Assembly (NCBI GenBank): GCA_036873755.1
Contig: JAVTVY010020295.1
Location: 1-64,000 of the forward strand
Length of the DNA: 64,000 nt
Reading direction: 5' to 3'
Origin: Hanleya hanleyi
Lineage: Eukaryota; Mollusca; Polyplacophora; Lepidopleurida; Hanleyidae
Shown: one piece after another, positions 23,305 through 34,080 of the stretch
Position numbering within the stretch: the first letter of the stretch is position 1
Layout: every line of letters begins with the position of its first letter
The notes under the pieces: generated by a model
Databases searched by the model: none
Told to the model about the DNA's origin: nothing
The model's input: the letters and a program-made list of their open reading frames with translations, nothing else
Program-made: the position numbers and the translations under genes

Positions 23305-24922
23305 CCCAAACGCGTTCCTTTGCATCTCCGAAACTCCCCTTTCTCCGCTACTATCACTCCAAGTCTTACTCTACTGAGCAAGAGGGAATAATATAGATGC
23401 AACACGAGGCATTTGATTGGACAAGAGCATACTTGAATTGTAAACATACGCAACGCTGCGCCCCCCAGCTTGGGTATGATGTAACATTGGGGAGAATAAA
23501 CTATATGAAAACGTGTTGATCTTTCTTTCTCTAATCTGGCTGCATCATGGCATCAAGGCGTTGGGAGGAGCAGTAAGGCGTTAAGATAGGATTTTAAAGC
23601 GTTAGGATATGGCGTTAAGGCGTTAAGATAGGTGTTAAGGCGTTGCGTTGGGATTCATCTTCTCTTGCTGCATGTATTGCTATGCAAATAACCTTGAAGT
23701 GCCCGGGGCATAGTACCTACGAAAATGCCCTTTCTCTACTACACCTCAGTGCGTATACGCGTTTCACCCCAGACTGACTCTACCCGATAAGAGCTTCAAC
23801 CCACGTCCCATTTGGACCAATGATGGTTCATCACTATCCCAAAACGTCCATTCAAATGAACGTTTTCTGCTACTGCCCTTTCTGATTGGATAAGAGCAGA
23901 TGAGAATACCTCTAACGGACAAGAGCGAATATGACCGAAGATTGAACTTTCTCAAATGGCGGCTCTGTACAAGAGCATAGGAGAATTGTAAACACACCCA
24001 TAGCGGCTCCCCCATCTTGGGCATGACGTGATGGAGAGGAAAATAAAATGTGGAATACGCAATATGCTTGTTGTTGTTGTTGATAGATCATTGGACTAGG
24101 CAATTGTGGATGTGATTGAACGGTTGACAAAGCATTACGGCATTACGATAGGGCGCTCAGACGTTATGCTAGAGCATTAAGGCATTAAGATGAGGTAGTA
24201 AGGCGTTAAGATAGGACGTTAAGGCGTACTGTTGAACTTTCCACGAAGGCCATAGAGCAAATATACTGGGTTTTTGCTTTCTCTACTGCTAATGGGGCAA
24301 CTGGACTTAAATACGCTTTCTCTACTACTCCTAAGTCCACAAGCGCGTATTATCACCAGTCTGACACAACCCGAGTAGAGCTGATATAGGATACCTCTCA
24401 CGCCCCATTTGGCAGATGGTCCATCTCTACCACAAAACGCCCATTCAAATGCTCTTTTTCTACTGCTCATGCGCAGATTTACGACACTGCCACTACACAC
24501 TAACCCAGTCGTACGCTACTTCACGAGCGGTTTGATATGACACCCCACACGACCCATTCGGACCAGGGATGGCCCATCTCTACCCCAAAACGTCCATGCT
24601 AATGCCCTCGTCCCACAATTCCCTGTCTGCACATGTGCACCATAGCCTTACTTCTCCTACCTTACCAGTCCACTCGGGCGCTCCCCCACGAGTAGTTCAC
24701 TTTGATACCTCACACGACCGATTTGGACCACGGATGGCCCACCTCGTCCCCAAAACGTCCATCCAAATGCCCTTTTCCCACAATTCCCTGTCTGTGCACG
24801 CGCCATAGCCTTACTTCCCCTACAAACCAGTCCAGTTGGATGCGACTCTACGAGCGCTTCAACAGGATATCCTACTCGACCCTTTCGGACCAATATTGGC
24901 CCATCTCTACCCCAAAACGTAC
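22951..24922 (+). repeat. Tandem unit 1 (~1.97 kb)
   Basis: First of three near-identical direct copies (starts 22951, 24923 and 26899). Order within the unit: full SINE; ATTGG-containing module with AATAAACTATATG; GGCGTTAAG runs; a second ATTGG module with AATAAAATGTGGAATACGC and TTGTTGTTGTTG; a second GGCGTTAAG run; then three to four 153-165-bp monomers with CCAAAACGTCCA cores. The unit ends where CCATCTCTACCCCAAAACGT meets the next SINE. By eye the copies differ only at scattered bases and short indels. Confidence 0.93.
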
Positions 24923-26898
24923 AGCGGTGGTCTAATGGTTGAAGTGTCGACCTCGTAAGCGGTAGGTACTGAATTCAATCCCAGGTCGGTTCATACGAAA
25001 GACTTGAAAGAAAATTGGAACGTGTTGCTTCCTCGAGTATACTCAGCATTAAGAGGATAGAACAATGCCTGGTTCGCTCGATGTCAGTATAATGGGACCG
25101 AGTGGGCTGTCATGTCTGCCTGTGGCATGATATTTCAATGGGACAACACTATAAAATGCAGCATTAGATCTGCTCTGGTACAAGTAGGTACCCCGGCTCC
25201 TCCCCCTCCCTTTCCTTCCTCGTCTTGATATAGCTGAAAACATGTTGAAAGCGACGTTAAATTCTATTCACTCACTCACACACCCAAACGCGTTCCTTTG
25301 CATCTCCGAAACTCCCCTTCCTTCACTACTATCACTCCAAGTTTTACTCTACTGAGCAAGAGGGAATAATATAGATGCAACACGAGGCATTTGATTGGAC
25401 AAGAGCATACTTGAATTGTAAACATACCCAACGCTGCTCCCCCAGCTTGGGTATGATGTAACATTGGGGAGAATAAACTATATGAAAACGTGTTGATCTT
25501 TCTTTCTCTAATCTGGCTGCATCATCAAGGCGTTGGGAGGAGCAGTAAGGCGTTAAGATAGGATTTTAAAGCGTTAGGATGTGGCGTTAAGGCGTTAAGA
25601 TAGGTGTTAAGGCGTTGCGTTGGGATTCCTCTTCTCTTGCTGTATGTATTGCTATGCAAATAACCTTGAAGTGCCTGGGGCATAGTCAGTACCTACGAAA
25701 ATGCCCTTTCTCTACTACACCTCAGTGCGTATACGCGTTTCACCCTAGACTGACTCTACCCGATAAGAGTTTCAACCGACGCCCCATTTGGACCAATGAT
25801 GGTTCATCACTATCCCAAAACGTCCATTCAAATGAACGTTTTCTGCTACTGCCCTTTCTGATTGGATAAGAGCAGATGAGAATACCTCTAACGGACAAGA
25901 GCGAATATGACCGAAGATTGAACTTTCTCAAATGGCGGCTCTGTACAAGAGCATAGGAGAATTGTAAACACACCCATAGCGGCTCCCCCATCTTGGGCAT
26001 GACGTGATGGAGAGGAAAATAAAATGTGGAATACGCAATATGCTTGTTGTTGTTGTTGATAGATCATTGGACTAGGCAATTGTGGATGTGATTGAACGGT
26101 TGACAAAGCATTACGGCATTACGATAGGGCGCTCAGACGTTATGCTAGAGCATTAAGGCATTAAGATGAGGTAGTAAGGCGTTAAGATAGGACGTTAAGG
26201 CGTACTGTTGAACTTTCCACGAAGGCCATAGAGCAAATATACTGGGTTTTTGCTTTCTCTACTACTAATGGGGCAACTGGACTTAAATACGCTTTCTCTA
26301 CTACTCCTAAGTCCACAAGCGCGTATTATCACCAGTCTGACACAACCCGAGTAGAGCTGATATAGGATACCTCTCACGCCCCATTTGGCAGATGGTCCAT
26401 CTCTACCACAAAACGCCCATTCAAATGCTCTTTTTCTACTGCTCATGCGCAGATTTACGACACTGCTACTACACACTAACCCAGTCGTACGCTACTTCAC
26501 GAGCGGTTTGATATGACACCCCACACGACCCATTCGGACCAGGGATGGCCCATCTCTACCCCAAAACGTCCATGCTAATGCCCTCGTCCCACAATTCCCT
26601 GTCTGCACATGTGCACCATAGCCGTACTTCTCCTACCTTACCAGTCCACTCGGGCGCTCCCCGACGAGTGCTTCACTTTGATACCTCACACGACCGATTT
26701 GGACCACGGATGGCCCACCTCGTCCCCAAAACGTCCATTCAAATGCCCGTTTCCCACAATTCCCTGTCTGTGCACGCGCCATAGCCTCACTTCCCCTACA
26801 AACCAGTCCAGTTGGATGCGACTCTACGATCGCTTCAACAGGACATCCTACTCGACCCTTTCGGACCAATATTGGCCCATCTCTACCCCCAAACGTAC
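24923..26898 (+). repeat. Tandem unit 2 (~1.98 kb)
   Basis: Second copy of the same unit. Its SINE (24923 to about 25280) has the intact head GTCGACCTCGTAAGCGG and the tail ending CACTCACTCACACACCC. Its left flank is CCCCAAAACGTAC instead of the TSD of copy 1, so it arose by duplication rather than by an independent SINE insertion. Confidence 0.93.
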
Positions 26899-28157
26899 AG
26901 CGGTGGTCTAATGGTTGAAGTGTCGACCTCGTAAGCGGTAGGTACTGAATTCAATCCCAGGTCGGTTCATACGAAAGACTTGAAAGAAAATTGGAACGTG
27001 TTGCTTCCTCGAGTATACTCAGCATTAAGAGGATAGAACAATGCCTGGTTCGCTCGACATCAGTATAATGGGACCGAGTGGGCTGTCATGTCTGCCTGTG
27101 GCATGATATTTCAATGGGACAGCACTATAAAATGGCAGCATTAGATCTGCTCTGGTACAAGTAGGTACCCCGGCTCCTCCCCCTCCCTTTCCTTCCTCGT
27201 CTTGATATAGCTGAAAACATGTTGAAAGCGACGTTAAATTCTATTCACTCACTCACACACCCAAACGCGTTCCTTTGCATCTCCGAAACTCCCCTTCCTT
27301 CACTACTATCACTCCAAGTTTTACTCTACTGAGCAAGAGGGAATAATATAGATGCAACACGAGGCATTTGATTGGACAAGAGCATACTTGAATTGTAAAC
27401 ATACCCAACGCTGCTCCCCCAGCTTGGGTATGATGTAACATTGGGGAGAATAAACTATATGAAAACGTGTTGATCTTTCTTTCTCTAATCTGGCTGCATC
27501 ATCAGGGCGTTGGGAGGAGCAGTAAGGCGTTAAGATAGGATTTTAAAGCGTTAGGATGTGGCGTTAAGGCGTTAAGATAGGTGTTAAGGCGTTGCGTTGG
27601 GATTCCTCTTCTCTTGCTGTATGTATTGCTATGCAAATAACCTTGAAGTGCCTGGGGCATAGTCAGTACCTACGAAAATGCCCTTTCTCTACTACACCTC
27701 AGTGCGTATACGCGTTTCACCCTAGACTGACTCTACCCGATAAGAGTTTCAACCCACGCCCCATTTGGACCAATGATGGTTCATCACTATCCCAAAACGT
27801 CCATTCAAATGAACGTTTTCTGCTACTGCCCTTTCTGATTGGATAAGAGCAGATGAGAATACCTCTAACGGACAAGAGCGAATATGACCGAAGATTGAAC
27901 TTTCTCTAATGGCGGCTCTGTACAAGAGCATAGGAGAATTGTAAACACACCCATAGCGGCTCCCTCATCTTGGGTATGATGTGATGGAGAGAAAAATAAA
28001 ATGTGGAATACGCAATATGCTTGTTTTTGTTGTTGATAGATCATTGGACTAGGCAATTGTGGATGTGATTGAACGGTTGATAAAGCATTACGGCATTATG
28101 ATAGGGCGCTCAGACGTTATGCTAGAGCATTAAGGCGTTAAGATGAGGTAGTAAGGC
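26899..28157 (+). repeat. Tandem unit 3, left part (interrupted by LTR element)
   Basis: Third copy with its SINE at 26899 to about 27260. It is collinear with units 1 and 2 up to GAGGTAGTAAGGC, where the LTR retrotransposon begins. It resumes at 36558 with AGGCGTTAAGATAGGACG, exactly where units 1 and 2 continue. Confidence 0.93.
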
Positions 28158-28521
28158 TGTAGTAAGTACAGCTACATAGATATCAGCCAGTATAGGAGAC
28201 AGGCTTACCTGCCGGTTAAATGTTGAAAGCGACGTTAAACCCTATTCACTCACTCACCCCTGCCGGTTAAAACCCTGAGAGAAGTGGTCGGTCACGTCCT
28301 GTCAGTCTCAAGTCGAGTATCTTCTCTGGCTCCTTGACAAAGCCCGCGAGTTACTCTCATTGGCTAGAGGGCAATCAGCGCCCTCTACCAAGGGGGGAGA
28401 GAGAGAGGAGACAACTCTTGTAATAATAAAGCACTTGTCTCCCCTGCATCACTGACCTAATGGCCGTTAATAGTCTGTTATAATCTATTACTGACAAGTG
28501 AGAAAACCTATTCTCACTACA
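28158..28521 (-). repeat. 3' LTR (element sense), carrying a SINE-tail insertion
   Basis: Matches the LTR at 36243-36557 end to end, apart from scattered substitutions, a variable homopurine run near 28388, and a 51-bp addition (38-bp insert plus 13-bp duplication). AATAATAAAGC in the LTR reads on the plus strand; the minus-sense polyadenylation signal is not obvious. Confidence 0.93.
28221..28258 (+). mobile_element. 38-bp SINE-tail micro-insertion inside the LTR, 13-bp TSD
   Basis: TGTTGAAAGCGACGTTAAAC followed by CCTATTCACTCACTCACC is the extreme 3' end of the SINE. It is flanked by perfect copies of CCTGCCGGTTAAA (28208-28220 and 28259-28271). The partner LTR has a single CCTGCCGGTTAAA and no insert, so this retroposition came after the LTR element. 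Confidence 0.93.
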
Positions 28522-28542
28522 CCCTTCTCCCTTTTCTTTTTT
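28522..28542 (-). other. Polypurine tract
   Basis: Read on the minus strand, the bases next to the 3' LTR form an uninterrupted purine run (AAAAAAGAAAAGGGAGAAGG followed by G), which is the expected plus-strand primer of an LTR retrotransposon. It fixes the element's orientation as minus. Confidence 0.9.
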
Positions 28543-28859
28543 GCGGAAGGGCATACCAGCGACTGACAGTCTAAAACTCCAGCAAAGTATTCCCAATGAT
28601 AAAAAACAAACATGAACTGGGCTAAAAACCGGACATACCCTAAGAACAATCTACATAAAATTAGTCCGACAATAAAATACCTAACCGCAGATCATGGCAG
28701 CTGATCTCTAACCCCAACCCTCAGGTCGATTTTTCAGCAGACCTCTAATTTCCCCCAAGGAGATCCAAAGGAGCTGGAGTGAACTGGCCCACTTTTGGTA
28801 CCAGTCCGACTCACTCTGGAATCTACCTTTCCCCCCAACCTCCCCTTCCCCTCATAAAT

Positions 28860-29480
28860 TAAGGGCTCACTCAATTTTATAATCTGTCAGCCCCTCTTAA
28901 ATTGAGAGACTGGCTACACTATACAGCCTGTCAAGAAACAGACTGACTAAGGAAATACTTGCCAGACTCTCCTAAATTGAGGGGCCAACAATATCAGACA
29001 GTCCGAGAATATGTTTGACAAAATGCACCGGACATTTTATAATCTGTCAGCCCCTCTTAAATTAAGAGACTGGCTACACTATACAGCCTGTCAAGAAACA
29101 GACTGATTAATGAAGTAATTGTCAGACTCTCCTACATTGAGGGACTGACTATATCAGACAGTCTATCAAGTTTTGACTAACGACAATAGCGACAATAACT
29201 TTTAGACTGTCAGCACTCGTTGAGAGCTTGCTCAGTTTGAAAACCTATCTGCCCCTGATAAATTGAAAGACTGGCTATAATCAGGCTGACCAAGAAATAA
29301 CTGCCAGTCTCCAGTAACTAGAGGGACTGGCTATATCAGATATCCCATCAAGAATAGTCTGACTTAGGCAATAACTGCAAGACACTCAGTCTCTCAGTAG
29401 TTGAGTGACTGGCTAACGAACATAGTCTGACTAATACAGTAACTGCCTGTCAGTCCTCCATACATTGTGGGACTACTCAT
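28860..29480. repeat. ~150-160-bp degenerate tandem repeats in the element's 3' non-coding region
   Basis: Two clear copies (about 28878-29030 and 29038-29190) share ATAATCTGTCAGCCCCTCTT, GAGACTGGCTACACTATACA and GCCTGTCAAGAAACAGACTG. Two to three further decayed copies continue to about 29480. The region lies between the gag-protease ORF and the polypurine tract, where pol would normally be. Confidence 0.8.
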
Positions 29481-30641
29481 ATAGCTCAAGGCTTCAGGAA
29501 ACCAGTATCCTCTGTATTCATCAACAGACACACACACATGAAGAATCAACGCATGTGAAACACCCGTGCACAAGGTGCCGCTAACACGTCAAGTCAACAT
29601 GTGGATGAAACTGCAGAACCAGAAGGAATATCGGAATCCATTGAACAGAAGTGCACTGCGTTGCTAATGTTACCGCATTGCCAATGATCAATTAGCCAGG
29701 GTCTGAATAAACATATCCAAAATGATCCCCGAATTTGATCAGACATAGTGCTTCGCAGCGAGCACTTTACCAAACAAGGTCAAGGCTTGTCCGATGTCTG
29801 ACTTTTATTTCAGACCCTGATTCATTAAATTTAAACCGGGATGACAAACACCGGCACATATCTCACTGGGGCTTCCATAGAGAAGACACAAGCAGAGTTG
29901 TGGCCACAAACTCCCCTGGCCCTGTGTCTCCAACATAGACTGCCCCGTCATTCTCTCCCCTTGTTAAATCATCCCTCACAATTCGCACTCTCCTCGGCAA
30001 AAACTCATATAGCATCCAAGTAACTTACATTTAACACCATTTAACCATTGCCGAATGATGTGCCAACCGTGAGGGTTGAACCCACAGATCAAATTTAACC
30101 CAACCCACCATTCCACAACCCCATTCACTCCACACTTTCAGTCAAGCCTTTCTCCTAAAAAGTTTGAACATATCTCGCACCACCACGCAACACACACTGT
30201 ATATTTTTCCAACACACCTCACATGTTCTCCCAACACACCAACTCTTCTAAAATAGGTACACACACCACACTCTACTGAACACTCAATCTACCAAAAATG
30301 ATCATTCTAAAATATAGGTCCACACATCACAAATCAACCAACACACCATTATCCAACACCCCACACCACTATTCAACATCCACACATATCACAGATTTCT
30401 TGTCAGACATTTTATCATTTTTTTTATCTTTCCCCCCAAAAAGAACAACCGACACAACATCAAACTAAAATGCCACATCACCTACATCAAAATACAAAGA
30501 CATCAACATCAAAATCAACTCAAACCAGTGTGCTACATGGCACCACATGCCAATGCCCACTGTCAATCTGCATTGCCCCCTAACATTACCAATGCTAAAA
30601 GAGAACTAAACTGAAGCACTGTCCAAATCGGTCATCATGCA

Positions 30642-32567
30642 TCAACATTTTACTGCAGGAACCCCCATGTTCCCAATAACCAGGTCAACGACACAGCCGT
30701 AAGCGGACAGAAAGTCCGAGCCCAGTAACAAATCCTGAACCACCGGGGCTACAACCATGTCTCCAAAACAGTTAAACCCTGCAATGGAAAGGGGAACCTG
30801 TCGAACCAACATTCCCATACTGGCCGTACCCTGAAATGCACCAGTTAGCTTAATGGGAGTGGATGACAGTCCCGTAAGCCCTAACTTTCCAAATAATTCC
30901 GGACTCATCACTGTTACCTGAGAAGCAGTATTCACTTTCGCACTCACTGGAACGGACCCGACCCTGACCGGAACTACCATTGCCCCCTTCCGAGCCCCAG
31001 ACACGGTAACGCCTCGAACGGCAGCAGTCGACCCGGCACAATCTGACAAGGAAGGTCCTCCCGTGGTAACCAACCCATCAAGATTAGTGCGAACGGGGCA
31101 ACTTCGACTTAAGTGTCCTAATTGGTGACAAAGATGGCATTGTACTTGGGGACATCGGAAACTCTTATGCCCATTTTCCCCACACGAGTAACAGGTAACT
31201 CTGTTAATAGGGGCTTCACTGGCTACCGGTAGCTCGGGAGAATTAACAAGTCTCAATGGAGACTCACCCCGACCCTCCCGTAAAAAATCCCCTCCCACAG
31301 ACTCTAGTTTCGTGGAAACTAGACGGACCCCTGCTACATTCAAAGCTTGATGATTATACAGTGAGGCGTTCACACATGTCAACGCCTCCTGAATAGTTTT
31401 GGGGTCTTTCTCCATAGCAAACAAAACTACAGCCTGTGGTTCATGACAACCTTTGAAAAATTGCTCCACAGCTATCGATTCGACTAACTCACGTGGAGCC
31501 CCCGGATAACCCTTCACAGCTAAATGAAGACACCTATCAGCAAAATCAGCCAAAGTGTCATCGGCCCCTCGCTCCTCCACCTGCAACCGATGTCGGATTG
31601 CCTGAGGAGGCTCGAGATCGCCAAACCGTTTGTCTAAGGCTTCAAACAGCTCATCGAAAGAATTACAAACTGCTTTCGGTAAGAAAGAGTAGCACTCGAT
31701 GGCCTTGCCATGCATGCACTCAGTCAAACGCTTTAGAGATTTGGCCTTGCTCCACTTTCGATCTTGAGCTTCTAATTCAAATTTAATTTTAAACGGCGAC
31801 CAACCTTTGGCATCGCCGGAAAAAACTAATGTTTTCGGAAGTGGACGGCTGCTACTACGTGTAAAAGGTGATGCCGAGGGGCTACGGCCACGTGATGTTA
31901 AAGGGCTACGGCTACGCCAGCGTACTGTTGGAGGACCACTGAGAAGTCGACGCGATCTCGCTTTATGTTGCCGAATAGGCTGCGAAACATTTGACTCTAT
32001 TAACTTATCTCCCCTGTCCTCCTGACCAGGAGCAATGTCAGAATGATCAATGGATGGAGAGGAATGGCTACCTTTGTGCTCCTCCCCAACCTTACTATGT
32101 GAAGGGACGAAAGGGTCAGAGATGGGCACAGAAGGGTGCTCCACCCTCTGATGATGCCCTGACCCCTCACAAGCATTCACCACTCCTGCATCCATATAAT
32201 GTGCATGCTGGGTACCCTCACCAGAATTACATTCCCCACCCCCCAACCCCGGCGTTTGCACAACATTGACCACAGACAAATTTTCCTGCTCAACGTTGCC
32301 CATTGACAGCCTAACAGCACCATCACCAGTCTGCACTGAACTAGCATCAGCCCCCACCCCTCTAACCATTGGAGTAGACGTCTGGCCACGCATCATGGTC
32401 ACCAGCATTCCAACCTGGTCCCCCATGTTGGTAAACCCTGCCCCTAATTTATCATCCATCCCCCTCAATTGAGTATGCATCTCGCCCACTTGAGATGTCA
32501 ATCCAGTCAATTGGGTACCATGCTCAGTTAACTGAACCCCATGTGTACCTATTTCCTCCTTAATCAC
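30642..32567 (-). CDS. Retrotransposon Gag with zinc knuckles and inactivated retropepsin domain
   Basis: Open frame of 641 codons. The N-terminal ~60 residues are a coiled-coil-like segment (repeated GTQLTGLTSQVGEMHTQL-type heptads). Low-complexity acidic and SR-rich linkers follow. Residues ~250-410 form a Gag capsid-like helical domain (WSKAKSLKRLTECMHGKA ... LDKRFGDLEPPQAI ... QFFKGCHEPQAVVL). Two CCHC knuckles follow at C459-C472 and C477-C490. A retropepsin-like domain occupies ~520-635, with VNTASQVTVMS at the first active-site position and LLLGSDFL near the end. The catalytic Asp of the D-T/S-G/A motif is Asn546 (codon AAT, plus-strand 30930-30932), so the protease is predicted inactive. 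The frame ends soon after protease with no read-through into polymerase. The start codon is uncertain because the same frame continues upstream past two stops. Confidence 0.88.
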   Translation of the reverse strand: MIKEEIGTHGVQLTEHGTQLTGLTSQVGEMHTQLRGMDDKLGAGFTNMGDQVGMLVTMMRGQTSTPMVRGVGADASSVQTGDGAVRLSMGNVEQENLSVVNVVQTPGLGGGECNSGEGTQHAHYMDAGVVNACEGSGHHQRVEHPSVPISDPFVPSHSKVGEEHKGSHSSPSIDHSDIAPGQEDRGDKLIESNVSQPIRQHKARSRRLLSGPPTVRWRSRSPLTSRGRSPSASPFTRSSSRPLPKTLVFSGDAKGWSPFKIKFELEAQDRKWSKAKSLKRLTECMHGKAIECYSFLPKAVCNSFDELFEALDKRFGDLEPPQAIRHRLQVEERGADDTLADFADRCLHLAVKGYPGAPRELVESIAVEQFFKGCHEPQAVVLFAMEKDPKTIQEALTCVNASLYNHQALNVAGVRLVSTKLESVGGDFLREGRGESPLRLVNSPELPVASEAPINRVTCYSCGENGHKSFRCPQVQCHLCHQLGHLSRSCPVRTNLDGLVTTGGPSLSDCAGSTAAVRGVTVSGARKGAMVVPVRVGSVPVSAKVNTASQVTVMSPELFGKLGLTGLSSTPIKLTGAFQGTASMGMLVRQVPLSIAGFNCFGDMVVAPVVQDLLLGSDFLSAYGCVVDLVIGNMGVPAVKC

Positions 32568-32702
32568 GTCTACTGCTTCCTTAACCTAACCAACACGATT
32601 TCCATAGTGATCCAAATTTTGTTCCACTCTTGTATTTAGCGAGTTCAACTGCTCTCTAACATTCCTAACTAAAGTGTCCATTTCAGATCTAATTTCACGA
32701 AT

Positions 32703-33101
32703 TTAAAGTTCAACTGCCAAATTATTTCGCTGCTCCTGAGTATCCATCAGGGCAGAGACATACTCTGGACCCTCTGTATTTACCCCTGAAATAACTGAAG
32801 CCCGTAATATGGCTACAATATGTGAAGCAGAGAAACGCGTTGCGCGCATGAAATCTCTAAAGCTAATAGGCTGACCCCCAGACCGACATTTGACAATTGC
32901 TTCAGTCTTTACTTTACCAATACCCTCTATTGTCTGTATCTCATCAGCCGTAGCGGTGGACACGTCAATTGTGTAATCCGACATATTCGAAAATGAATAT
33001 GAATCACACGCGGCGTCAAAAAAAAAAGCAGCGGCGCGTGAAAAGGAGCAGTGAATTACACTCACTGATCCAAACAACCCACTTACCACGCAACTTACCA
33101 A
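32703..33101 (-). CDS. Helix-hairpin-helix ORF upstream of gag
   Basis: The probable start is the Met at 32984-32982 (MSDYTIDVSTATADE), giving about 93 residues. TIDVSTATADEIQTIEGIGK then VKTEAIVKCR is a ComEA-type HhH motif, normally a non-specific DNA-binding fold (loop GIGK). It lies in the same frame as the downstream gag ORF; only two in-frame stops (TAA at 32703-32705 and TAG near 32584-32586) separate them. The intervening codons look like coiled coil (EMDTLVRNVREQLNSL). The parsimonious reading is one original ORF with N-terminal HhH, now broken. Alternatively these are two proteins expressed by stop suppression. Confidence 0.75.
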   Translation of the reverse strand: MVSCVVSGLFGSVSVIHCSFSRAAAFFFDAACDSYSFSNMSDYTIDVSTATADEIQTIEGIGKVKTEAIVKCRSGGQPISFRDFMRATRFSASHIVAILRASVISGVNTEGPEYVSALMDTQEQRNNLAVEL

Positions 33102-33829
33102 AACAAAATCTGGTCCGGTGAACTGCTGAAATACTCACCAAAGATGATCGCATGGGGCTTATTAATAATTATTAATTATTAATTTTTTAACATCAAGTTA
33201 AATGCACAAGACTAGCTAATATATCAAACAAAAGCCATCCAGCTATAGCGAAAGCCTTATGATGAATTTTGGCAAAGTCCAAAATGGACTTACAGAAAAT
33301 TTATGATAATAAATCAAAAATTCTATGCCAAATATTCCAGAATACACCCCACCCTCATTCACAGTAAACACCAGCTAATCCCTTACGCAATAGCTACAAG
33401 GTAATAGTTAAGTGAACTGCAGTGAATTTTGATGGGAGGCCAAAAACTAGGTCAAATAATATACAGAATAACTGCAGTCGCTAGCAGCCCAGTTAATGCG
33501 TAATAGCTCAATAGAATTTGAGTTGAATACCAAACAATCATCAAATGGTGTCCATCAATACCAAATGAGACGGAGTTATCAACAATCAAAGTATATTCCC
33601 CCCCCCCCAAAAGATCAAAATTCACCTAGTTGGCATTTCCAAATCACCAACTCAATTATGGTTGCGTATTTAATAAATACTTTTCAAATGTTCCCAAAAT
33701 CAACTGGTGTTGCCCAACAATACCCGATTACACTCTAATCGGGTGCAATGTTGATGCTACACCAATTGTTTTTATTTATTTTATTTTATTTTTTTTCAAC
33801 TAAATGTAAGAGTGTTTTTTAATAAACAC

Positions 33830-34080
33830 CAATCACTCAACCAAAATCAGATGGTGTCACTTGACACCACCAGACCACTATGTAATTGAGTGTAGCGCCG
33901 ATATGTCAACACTCAAAAGAAATTTTTTATTATTTTTTTTTTTCAAAGTAAACTCAAGGATGTGTGTTTGAATAAACACTAAAATCTCAATCAAAATCAG
34001 ATGGTGCCACTTAACACAACCAGACCACAATCAAATTGAGTGCATCGTGGATATGTCAACAATCAAATCTCAAAATACCA
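33830..34080. repeat. ~130-bp direct repeat in the element leader
   Basis: AAAATCAGATGGTGYCACTT ... ACCAGACCAC ... AATTGAGTG ... GATATGTCAACA occurs twice (about 33843-33925 and 33983-34065), each followed by poly-A/T rich sequence and AATAAACACYAA. The surrounding 33.1-36.2 kb leader has no supported coding frame. Confidence 0.7.

Noticed and set aside
24923..24995. tRNA gene at the SINE head
   Set aside because: A- and B-box-like motifs are present, but the acceptor stem does not close, the B-box has a mismatch, and the sequence continues into a SINE body and tail in all three copies.
31493..32472. Plus-strand open frames across the gag region
   Set aside because: They are shadows of the minus-strand gag-protease ORF and lack domains.
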